Below, one piece after another: positions 9,090-15,277 of a stretch of 64,000 nt of DNA. The notes beneath the pieces are model-generated. The model ran no database searches. It saw only the letters and a program-made list of their open reading frames with translations, and was not told the origin of the DNA. Each line of letters starts with the position of its first letter. Position 1 is the stretch's first letter. The stretch is from Lewinellaceae bacterium (GTDB lineage Bacteria; Bacteroidota; Bacteroidia; Chitinophagales; Saprospiraceae). The position numbers were made by a program, and so were the translations under genes. The stretch is taken from assembly GCA_020636325.1 (NCBI GenBank), contig JACJYC010000003.1:620001-684000 (forward strand), given 5' to 3'.

Positions 9090-9653
9090 ATGAAAAAAGT
9101 CTTGATCATCGTTTTAACGTTTTGCGCCTTCGGTGTTTTCGGTCAGAATACCGGTATTGAAAGGAACGGATTCGTATTCGGCATCGGCGCCGGCGGCGGC
9201 GTCATCAGCATCTCCGACAGCGACCAGGAAGTCCCCTTCAACAAAGCCCAGGGCGCCCTCAGCCTGCCCAACCTCAAGATCGGTTGGATGGTGAACGACC
9301 GGTTGGCCGTACTGGCCACCCTGCCCGGCATGATCTACGATTATGAGGGCAAGGACCGGAGTTTCGAAGCCCTCATTCCCGCCGTCCAATACTGGGCCAA
9401 AGACAGGTGGTGGATCAACGGCGGCATTGGACTGGCCATGGATTTCCCGGCGCTTTACGAGAAAAATTCCGGAGGAGAACGTTGGAATTTCGGTTGCGCA
9501 GTCGCTGCCGCCACAGGGTACGAGATCGTGCAAAAGAAGCGCTTCGCCATCGACCTGCAGACCCAATTGCACCTGGGACGGGCTTTTCTCGGGAACGATC
9601 AACACCGCGACGGCGTCGCCTTCTCGGTAGGCATCGGCTTCAATTGGTACTAA
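9090..9653 (+). CDS. Small outer-membrane beta-barrel-like protein
   Basis: A 187-residue secreted protein: signal peptide at 1-18 (ending GVFGQ), then Gly-rich amphipathic strands (FVFGIGAGGGVISI, WWINGGIGLAMDF, GVAFSVGIGFNWY) and a terminal aromatic residue, the usual signature of an 8-stranded outer-membrane barrel. No specific family is recognised. It has its own AT-rich leader with a CATCTTTG near-match to the -7 box at 9028-9035, and an intrinsic terminator at 9720-9763, so it is likely a single-gene transcript. Confidence 0.65.
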   Translation: MKKVLIIVLTFCAFGVFGQNTGIERNGFVFGIGAGGGVISISDSDQEVPFNKAQGALSLPNLKIGWMVNDRLAVLATLPGMIYDYEGKDRSFEALIPAVQYWAKDRWWINGGIGLAMDFPALYEKNSGGERWNFGCAVAAATGYEIVQKKRFAIDLQTQLHLGRAFLGNDQHRDGVAFSVGIGFNWY

Positions 9654-9719
9654 TTTCGGGAGAATTCCCCGGTCAAAGGTTGACTTATTCATCAAAAAAC
9701 CGGAAATTGGCTCAATCCC

Positions 9720-9763
9720 GGATTCACGCCTGCCTCAAGGATCTGGCGTGAATCCTTTTTATT
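9720..9763 (+). terminator. Intrinsic terminator after the barrel protein
   Basis: Perfect 11-bp arms (GGATTCACGCC at 9720-9730, GGCGTGAATCC at 9745-9755) with a 14-nt loop are followed at once by TTTTTATTT. This is a textbook rho-independent terminator for the gene ending at 9653. Confidence 0.85.
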
Positions 9764-9794
9764 TACTTCCGATACCGTATCTAATCAGCCTGAA

Positions 9795-10487
9795 ATGAAA
9801 ACCACCTCAATTAAACCCGGCATAATCCTTCTGTCATTAGGACTCCTGCTTGCTGCCGCCTGCACCAACGCCGAAAAAAACAGGGAATTGCCCTCGAATG
9901 ATGATCCTGTTTCCGAAAAACCAGTGCAACCGATCCCCGGGGAACCCTATTCGGATGCCATGGCCGAATCCATCGTGCAGGAGATCATGGAAGAGAACCA
10001 ACCGGTAAACATCGACTCCTTCGCTGATCTGCACGGTTTTGAGCTTTCCAGGTTCAAAACCAGGGAATGCACCGATTTCACCCTGGACCTGGTCGCGCAG
10101 AATGCAGGTATGGACAACCCTGTCAGCAAAGCCCAGCATGCCATTCTTGGCGTTACTGATTATTACTGCAACAAATCCATTTCGCCCGGCTTCGATGCGT
10201 ATATTTTCTATACCAGATCGATGGAGTCCCACTACGGCAATGCCTTCGAACTGGTTACCGTCGATAAATCCTCCAATCGGATCAACCGGCTGGTATTGAG
10301 CCAGGAATACCTGAGCGAAGGGTATGAAGCCCGGATCGAAAGCCGGTTTCTGGATGATCGCCGGATCCGGGTCACGAAAACCGAATTGTTCAATACGTCC
10401 AATAATGACCCGATGGATGATTCGACTCGTGTGGTGAAAATGGATTATCGAATTGGAAGGCGTGGTGAAATTGAAGCAGATGAATAG
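9795..10487 (+). CDS. Lipoprotein of unknown function
   Basis: A 230-residue protein with a lipobox (LLAAAC, Cys near residue 24) after a hydrophobic leader, so a lipid-anchored envelope protein. An acidic, Pro-rich linker (about 25-55) precedes a mixed alpha/beta domain with Cys residues at CTDF and YYCNKS. I do not recognise the family. The start follows the intrinsic terminator by 31 bp, so it needs its own promoter, but no clear -7 box is visible. Confidence 0.6.
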   Translation: MKTTSIKPGIILLSLGLLLAAACTNAEKNRELPSNDDPVSEKPVQPIPGEPYSDAMAESIVQEIMEENQPVNIDSFADLHGFELSRFKTRECTDFTLDLVAQNAGMDNPVSKAQHAILGVTDYYCNKSISPGFDAYIFYTRSMESHYGNAFELVTVDKSSNRINRLVLSQEYLSEGYEARIESRFLDDRRIRVTKTELFNTSNNDPMDDSTRVVKMDYRIGRRGEIEADE

Positions 10488-10616
10488 ATGTTCTATGAAT
10501 CGTGATAGCAGTATTTTCTCGTTGGCCCTTGGGGCAGCTCAATCAGGGGGAAAGGCAAGGGCAAAGACGGGGAGAGCGAGAGCGTTGGTGAAGGCATTGT
10601 TTTTCACCCACTGAGA

Positions 10617-10702
10617 CTGTCCAAAATAGTGTTTTCGCGCCAAGACGCAAAGCTTTGATTTTCATCACGCTGCGCGTGTTAAAAATCCGGTTGACACAAA
10701 AT
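10617..10702 (-). repeat. Dispersed ~80-bp repeat, copy A (minus orientation)
   Basis: Reverse-complemented, this segment matches 13992-14069 over nearly its whole length: ATTTTGTGTCAA, then TTTTTAAC, CGCGCAGCGTGATGAAAA, CAAAGCTTTGCG and AACACTATTTTG in the same order, with a few substitutions and a 6-nt gap. It contains the palindrome CAAAGCTTTG. It lies in the 333-bp gene-free gap 10488-10820, which otherwise shows only purine-rich and CT-rich low-complexity DNA. The two copies could be a MITE-like element or a species-specific intergenic repeat. Confidence 0.7.
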
Positions 10703-10820
10703 CTCACCCACTCTCTCCCTCTCTAAGTCTCCCACGCTGCTCATTTTGTCCAGTAGTGTGGTATGAACTATAAATCTGCAGCGAATTTCACCCCACAAAG
10801 GCCACCACGGCATGCTCCCT

Positions 10821-11768
10821 TCAACGCCCGGTTTGCAACTTGCAGAGCTCAAGATATTCGCAAAGCACCCCTGCGTTCCGGTTAAAGACCGCACTGCTGA
10901 TCCGGTCCATCTCCAGGTATTGTCCGTTCCATCGTTCGCCCCTCGGCATTTCTTTTTTGAACCGGTCATTGCGGGTGATCCAGGCGCCCGAGGCATCCTG
11001 CTCCTCCAGTATTTGCCGAACAGTCCCCGACAAGGCTTCCAGCCGGTTGGCGATATCTTCTTTGGACCATTCGGGGTGCTCGGCCTTCCGCAAGCCGTCC
11101 AGACCCAGGCTCAGGGCTTTTTCGTAGCGCTGACTGCAAGCTTCCAACGGCTGTTCCAGATTGGTTTCATAGGCATAACCCGTACTGCGTTCGGGGTGCA
11201 GCTCCGCGACGCTGTTCACCCGGATCCTTCCGCGGTCGTAATACAAGGGCTTATTGGTGCCGATCTCGACAAACCGGGCCCATTTGCCGTTTTCCAACCG
11301 GATTTCCCGCAGCCATTTTAAGGCATCCGGAATGGGCTCCAGCAGGGTAGGGTCGCCCAGCGCCAGGTAGAGGTCGATCAGCGTATTGATGTTCCTGACG
11401 GTGACCATTGGGCAAACAGCGGGCGGCTCGAAAGCCCGGGCCCAGGCGGGTTGCAGGAATTCGTTGTACTGCTGCGCCCAACCCGGTTGCGGCGGCGGGA
11501 GTTGCGAGATCATCATAAACCGGGCTGCCTTGCGCAGGCTGTTCCGGACGGCGTCGTTATCCTTGTCATACCGGTGGGCCTCGATCATGACGCGGATGCA
11601 ATCATTGATCCCGCCGTCGTTGAATGTGGCGTAATCGTGATAATTGCCCCGCATGGGGTATTCGTGGGGCCAGCCGCCGTTGTCCAGTTGGGTTGCGATC
11701 ATCATGTCCAGCGCTCGTTTGGTGGCCGCTGCGAGCCGTGGGTCATCGATCTCCTGATCCAGGGCCAT
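10821..11768 (-). CDS. PL10-like pectate lyase, 5' end missing (possible pseudogene)
   Basis: 315 residues that match the C-terminal majority of family 10 polysaccharide lyases: QLDNGGWPHEYPMRGNYHDY followed by ATFNDGG, then the long helical (alpha/alpha) region with PAWARAFEPPAVCP and GKWARF. No signal peptide is present. Upstream of the ATG at 11768 the family-like sequence continues in frame (ISFDDNQTQSAVSFL, the conserved Asp-containing loop) for 18 more codons to a TAA at about 11825. The expected first catalytic-domain helix and signal peptide are not found beyond it. The gene therefore seems truncated or stopped at its 5' end and is probably inactive unless a rare start codon is used. 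Its usual role would be calcium-dependent beta-elimination of polygalacturonate. Confidence 0.65.
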   Translation of the reverse strand: MALDQEIDDPRLAAATKRALDMMIATQLDNGGWPHEYPMRGNYHDYATFNDGGINDCIRVMIEAHRYDKDNDAVRNSLRKAARFMMISQLPPPQPGWAQQYNEFLQPAWARAFEPPAVCPMVTVRNINTLIDLYLALGDPTLLEPIPDALKWLREIRLENGKWARFVEIGTNKPLYYDRGRIRVNSVAELHPERSTGYAYETNLEQPLEACSQRYEKALSLGLDGLRKAEHPEWSKEDIANRLEALSGTVRQILEEQDASGAWITRNDRFKKEMPRGERWNGQYLEMDRISSAVFNRNAGVLCEYLELCKLQTGR

Positions 11769-11889
11769 GAGGAAGCTGACGGCCGATTGGGTTTGGTTGT
11801 CATCGAAGCTGATCGTTTTGTTTTACTTTGTTGTCGTATTCAGCCGCTGATATTGTCGCATCCGCACAGCGGCGGCATGGTCTTTATCC

Positions 11890-11905
11890 GCGATCTTTGT
11901 ATCGC
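11890..11905. promoter_or_regulatory. Operator-like GCGAT-N6-ATCGC over a -7-like box
   Basis: The palindrome surrounds GATCTTTG, a near-match to the TAnnTTTG -7 element, 41 bp before the RibD-like start at 11946. No good -33 box at the usual distance was seen, so the promoter assignment is weak. Confidence 0.25.
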
Positions 11906-11945
11906 AACAAAACAATTTAACGAATACCTTACAATTGGATGCCTT

Positions 11946-12554
11946 ATGAGAAAAATAACTGTTTTATCGATGATCACACTGGACGGCGTCATGCAGTCCC
12001 CCGGCGGACCTGAAGAAGACCCGTCAGGCGGTTTCGAATACGGCGGCTGGGTAGCGCCGTTCGACGACGAAGTCTACGGCGAGGTGATGCAGAAGGAACT
12101 GGAGCCCGCCGATTATCTGCTGGGCAGAAAAACCTATGAGATCTGGGCCGCCTACTGGCCTGAACACGGAGCCTACTGGCCGGGCATCAATGAAGGCGCC
12201 AAATACGTGTATTCCAACAGCCTGAAAATGTCGGACCCGATGGTTGCCGGGTGGAAAAATTCGGTCGTCATCAATAGCGTGGAGGACATCCGGCAGCTCA
12301 AGCGCTCGCAAGGCGCAGACATCCAGGTCTGGGGCAGCGGTGAGCTCGTTCAGCTGCTCCTTGAAAATGACCTGGCAGACGAACTCCGGATCAAAATCCA
12401 CCCGCTGACCTTAGGCGGCGGGAAAAAGCTTTTTGACAAGGGGACCATTCCGGCGGCATTTTCCGTAGCGGAGAGTATTGTCACACCCAGCGGCGTTATT
12501 ATTGTCCATTACAAACGGGCGGGGCAGGTTAAAACGGGGATTGTCGGGGGTTGA
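11946..12554 (+). CDS. Dihydrofolate reductase/RibD C-terminal family protein
   Basis: A 202-residue NAD(P)H-dependent reductase-like protein of the RibD_C family: MRKITVLSMITLDGVMQSPGG at the N-terminus, LLGRKTYEIWAAYWP in the middle, and IQVWGSGELVQLLLE plus LTLGGGKKLF near the end. These standalone proteins are mostly uncharacterised; none is needed for riboflavin synthesis. The frame extends 165 codons upstream without a stop, but that stretch is antisense to the pectate lyase remnant, and the ATG at 11946 matches the family start. Confidence 0.85.
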   Translation: MRKITVLSMITLDGVMQSPGGPEEDPSGGFEYGGWVAPFDDEVYGEVMQKELEPADYLLGRKTYEIWAAYWPEHGAYWPGINEGAKYVYSNSLKMSDPMVAGWKNSVVINSVEDIRQLKRSQGADIQVWGSGELVQLLLENDLADELRIKIHPLTLGGGKKLFDKGTIPAAFSVAESIVTPSGVIIVHYKRAGQVKTGIVGG

Positions 12555-12685
12555 TGCAACTGCAGAGGTTTTGCCGTAAATTGAGTGCACTTAGATTTAC
12601 CCGTCAAACGGCAGGGACCATTTGTTTTCAGGTGATCCGGGCTGCCGGCGCCGGCCCGGGGAGGAGTTTGAAAATGGAATGAAAT

Positions 12686-12778
12686 ATGCCGGTGGCCAAA
12701 CCGATCCCGGCTGATTTGATCGGGAAGATTGTGAAATTCAGGGTTGCGGAAAATTTGCGAACGACGAATCCGATTTGA
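12686..12778 (+). pseudogene. Remnant of a DUF1801 protein C-terminus
   Basis: Thirty codons reading AKPIPADLIGKIVKFRVAENL resemble the conserved C-terminal end of DUF1801/YdhG proteins (KPIP-x-DLI-x-KIVKFRV-x-EN). No matching N-terminal part is found upstream: an in-frame TGA lies at about 12680 and the preceding sequence is not family-like. It sits in a 315-bp gap (12555-12869) otherwise empty except for the ArsR promoter. I read it as a decayed fragment. Confidence 0.4.
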
Positions 12779-12802
12779 TGAGAGATGACAGCTGAAAAAA
12801 AA

Positions 12803-12838
12803 TTTGCGAAACCAGAAAGTTGCGCATATATTTGCAAC
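12803..12838 (+). promoter_or_regulatory. Promoter with overlapping palindromic operator for the ArsR operon
   Basis: TTTG at 12803-12806 is followed after 20 nt by TATATTTG at 12827-12834, a perfect Bacteroidota -33/-7 arrangement. A palindrome GTTGC-N10-GCAAC (12819-12838) covers the -7 box. The site is 32 bp before the ArsR start, so autorepression by ArsR is the simplest reading. Confidence 0.7.
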
Positions 12839-12869
12839 CGATTAGTTTCATTATTAAGCCGAACGACCC

Positions 12870-13190
12870 ATGCGCAGAGACATCTTTCAAGCTATTGCAG
12901 ACCCGACAAGGCGAGCCATCCTCGTTTTAATTGCCGTACAGGCTATGACCCCCAACGCCATTGCTGAAAACTTCAACAGTACGCGGCAGGCGGTATCAAA
13001 ACACCTGCGCATTCTTACGGAGTGTGAACTTGTAAAACAGGAGCAAAAAGGCAGGGAGATTTACTACTCACTCGAAATTGACAAAATGAAAGAAATAGAC
13101 CGGTGGCTGGAGCAATTCAGGAAGATTTGGGAAACCCGGTTTAATCAATTGGACGATTTATTATCAACAATAAAAAAAAATAAAAAATGA
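12870..13190 (+). CDS. ArsR-family winged-helix repressor
   Basis: A 106-residue winged-helix protein: MRRDIFQAIADPTRRAIL at the start, recognition helix around NSTRQAVSKHLRILTECELV, and the wing QEQKGREIYYSL. It lacks the Cys pairs of metal-sensing ArsR proteins and belongs to the type usually paired with AHSA1/SRPBCC genes. It overlaps the next gene by 4 bp (ATGA), forming a two-gene operon, and probably binds the palindrome in its own promoter. Confidence 0.88.
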   Translation: MRRDIFQAIADPTRRAILVLIAVQAMTPNAIAENFNSTRQAVSKHLRILTECELVKQEQKGREIYYSLEIDKMKEIDRWLEQFRKIWETRFNQLDDLLSTIKKNKK

Positions 13191-13693
13191 ACAATCTGCA
13201 ATTTGACTTCAGGGTAGACAAACCGACCGGCACTGTTTATGTCGACCGGGCGTTTAATGCAGGGCTTTCCCTCGTTTGGGATGCATTCACCAAACAGGAA
13301 ATACTTGACCAATGGTGGGCGCCCAAACCCTGGATCTCAAGAACAAAGTTCATGGACTTCAAAGTAGGCGGACGCAGGTTTTATGCCATGGTCAGCCCGG
13401 AAGGGCAGGAAAGTTGGCAAATCCAGGACTATACCTCCATCAGCCCAAAAACGAACTTCAAGTATTTAAGCGTTTTTGCAGACAAAGATGAAACCCCGCA
13501 TTTACCAGGCTCAAATTGGGATTTGAACTTCAGCGAACAAAATGGAACGACGAAAGTGAGCATTACGATCCATAACGAATCACAGGAGCGTCTGGAAAAA
13601 ATGCTGGAAATGGGTTTCAAAGAAGGCTTTACAATGACCTTGAACGAATTGGCCAATTTATTATTGACTTTAAGTGCTGCCGCCGACAAATAA
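13187..13693 (+). CDS. SRPBCC (AHSA1-like) domain protein
   Basis: A 168-residue helix-grip (START-like) protein: AFNAGLSLVWDAFTKQEILDQWWAPKPW at the N-terminus, FKVGGRRFYAMVSPEGQ, and a C-terminal helix EGFTMTLNELANLL. Such proteins bind hydrophobic ligands; the ligand is unknown. ArsR-SRPBCC pairs are common and usually co-regulated, as the 4-bp overlap shows here. Confidence 0.85.
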   Translation: MNNLQFDFRVDKPTGTVYVDRAFNAGLSLVWDAFTKQEILDQWWAPKPWISRTKFMDFKVGGRRFYAMVSPEGQESWQIQDYTSISPKTNFKYLSVFADKDETPHLPGSNWDLNFSEQNGTTKVSITIHNESQERLEKMLEMGFKEGFTMTLNELANLLLTLSAAADK

Positions 13694-13828
13694 GCGACAA
13701 AGGCTCCGCAGTGTTTCGGCGCCGAATCGGGCATGGAAAGGTGAGCCTATCAGTATAGATGAACTTCGTGCAGCGACAAAGCTATACTTATGCTTCTTTC
13801 AATTATATCAAGACCATGTTATTCTAAG

Positions 13829-13900
13829 TGGTCTCGCTAGGAATCGAACCTAGATCTTGGGCTCCGGAAACCCACATACTATCCGTTGTACTACGAGACC
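13829..13900 (-). tRNA. tRNA-Arg (anticodon CCG)
   Basis: The reverse strand folds as a tRNA: acceptor stem GGTCTCG/CGAGACC, anticodon stem TGGGT/GCCCA with loop TTCCGGA (anticodon CCG), T-arm CTAGG-TTCGATT-CCTAG, and discriminator A. The CCA end is not encoded. It lies between the SRPBCC gene and repeat copy B; tRNA genes are common insertion points, but no integrase is nearby. Confidence 0.93.
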
Positions 13901-13991
13901 GGCCGGACTTTTCGTCCAATGCGGGTGCAAAGGTATTGGACTTTCTCCATATATACAATAGCAGCCCAAAAATTGCACGAGACTGTTCAGT

Positions 13992-14069
13992 ATTTTGTGT
14001 CAATCAAATTTTTAACTCGCGCAGCGTGATGAAAACCAAAGCTTTGCGCGAGAACACTATTTTGCACAG
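13992..14069 (+). repeat. Dispersed ~80-bp repeat, copy B (plus orientation)
   Basis: Second copy of the element at 10617-10702, in opposite orientation 3.3 kb away. Shared blocks include ATTTTGTGTCAA, CGCGCAGCGTGATGAAAA and CAAAGCTTTGCG. It lies about 90 bp from the tRNA-Arg gene in the 333-bp gap 13901-14233. The rest of the gap is AT-rich up to about 14150 and then CT-rich, with no gene seen. Confidence 0.7.
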
Positions 14070-14233
14070 CAACTTGTCCCTCAAAAGGCAGGATTTGAAA
14101 GATATGAACACATTAGATAAAAAGGGTTACACATAAAAAATATCATGATGCATTTACCCTGCCCGCTCTCTCCCTCCCATCCGGCGAAGGCAGACTCCCT
14201 GTGCTGAGGGAAGTCGAAGCGTCGCCCGCTGAT

Positions 14234-15100
14234 CTACTCCTGCACCTCAGCCACCTTGCCCGCCATATTCTTTTTCACATAGTTCACCACCCGCCGCACC
14301 GTGCGCTTGCGGATCTCTTTTTCCATCTCGCGGTCGCGGTGGAGGATGACGTACTGGAACTTCAGCAGCAGACTGTCCTTGCGGATGTCCACAATACGGA
14401 GGTAGTAGCTCTTGGGTTCTATGAATTCGTTGTGATCGTGCAAGGCCTTCACCAGGTCGCGCTCCAGCTCCTCAATGGTGCGCAGCGAAGCCAGCGTGAT
14501 CTCGAACGGGATGCTCACCCGCCGGATCTCGCGTTTGGTATAGTTGATGATCTCATTGGAATACACCTTGGCGTTGGGCAGAAAAACCACCTCGTCGTCG
14601 TCGTTGAGCAAGGCCAGCTTGGTCAGCATCAGGTCGGTAATGCGGCCTTTGTGTTCCCCGATCTTCACGTAGTCGCCGATGGCCAGTTGCTTGGAGAACA
14701 CGATGATGATGCCGCTGATGATCTCCGAGACGTACTCCTTGGAGATAATGGCGATGGCCGCCGCAATGATGCTCAGGCTGGTGAACAGGGTCTTGGAATC
14801 CAGCCCGAAAAAGCTGGCAAAGGTCATGATCACAGCGCCGGCCAGGAGCAGGTAATATATGTTCTCCAGCCCCGCGATCACGTTGTCGATCCGGTTTTTG
14901 GACAGCTTTTTCTGCCGGCGGTACAACCACGTCAGCCCCACCACCAGCAAATTGCTGCTCAGGGCGAAAATGATGAACCCCGCCAGCGCTTTAAATACAA
15001 ATTCGCCCGTCCGGATCCCGTCCAGCAAATTGTAATGGTACCGGATCAGGATCATGCCGGCGAGCAGGGCGATCTTTAAAAGAAGAAACACTATTTTCAT
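14234..15100 (-). CDS. MscS-family mechanosensitive channel
   Basis: A 288-residue small-conductance mechanosensitive channel homologue. Three to four membrane helices occupy about residues 1-125. The pore-lining helix is SLSIIAAAIAIISKEYVSEIISGIIIVFSKQ, followed by the beta domain QLAIGDYVKIGEHKGRITDL and PNAKVYSNEIINYTKRE, and a mixed alpha/beta C-terminal domain. Its role is release of osmolytes under hypo-osmotic stress at the inner membrane. It is a single-gene unit; its start lies next to an intergenic hairpin repeat. Confidence 0.9.
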   Translation of the reverse strand: MKIVFLLLKIALLAGMILIRYHYNLLDGIRTGEFVFKALAGFIIFALSSNLLVVGLTWLYRRQKKLSKNRIDNVIAGLENIYYLLLAGAVIMTFASFFGLDSKTLFTSLSIIAAAIAIISKEYVSEIISGIIIVFSKQLAIGDYVKIGEHKGRITDLMLTKLALLNDDDEVVFLPNAKVYSNEIINYTKREIRRVSIPFEITLASLRTIEELERDLVKALHDHNEFIEPKSYYLRIVDIRKDSLLLKFQYVILHRDREMEKEIRKRTVRRVVNYVKKNMAGKVAEVQE

Positions 15101-15110
15101 ATCCTGGTAT

Positions 15111-15182
15111 AAGTCGTAAGTTGTCAGTCATAAGTCGTAAGTCATGAGCAGTCAGCCACTTACGACTTACAACTTACGACTT
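15111..15182. repeat. Intergenic inverted repeat of AAGTCGTAAGT words
   Basis: The left side 15111-15142 pairs with the right side 15158-15182 over 25 bp with a 7-nt bulge (CAGTCAT) and a 15-nt loop. The arms are made of repeated AAGTCGTAAGT(TGT) words. It lies between divergent genes, so it is not a terminator for either. It resembles in construction the hairpins at 3683-3743 and 30679-30751. Confidence 0.65.
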
Positions 15183-15241
15183 GCGACTAAAACACCAAAT
15201 CTACCGCATTTTGCCGTTCGCTGCATCTCGCGCGAAAGGTT

Positions 15242-15249
15242 TAATTTTG
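15242..15249 (+). promoter_or_regulatory. -7 box (TAATTTTG) of the PUL regulator
   Basis: TAATTTTG fits TAnnTTTG and lies 28 bp before the TTG start at 15278. No TTG/TTTG at the standard 19-21 nt upstream distance was found, so only half of the promoter is supported. Confidence 0.4.
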
Positions 15250-15277
15250 TCATAGGCTAAAACAAACATCCGGGTAT

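Noticed and set aside
11451..11945. 165-codon upstream extension of the RibD-like gene
   Set aside because: It is antisense to the pectate lyase remnant, and the RibD_C fold begins exactly at the ATG at 11946.
13800..14150. Genomic-island attachment site at the tRNA-Arg
   Set aside because: No integrase gene or repeated tRNA 3' end was seen; only the dispersed repeat lies near it.
14201..15079. 292-residue forward open frame
   Set aside because: Antisense to the MscS channel; the His/Gln-rich translation is typical of a shadow frame.
15111..15182. CRISPR array (repeated AAGTCGTAAGT words)
   Set aside because: The words are short, adjacent and inverted, with no spacers of regular length and no cas genes.
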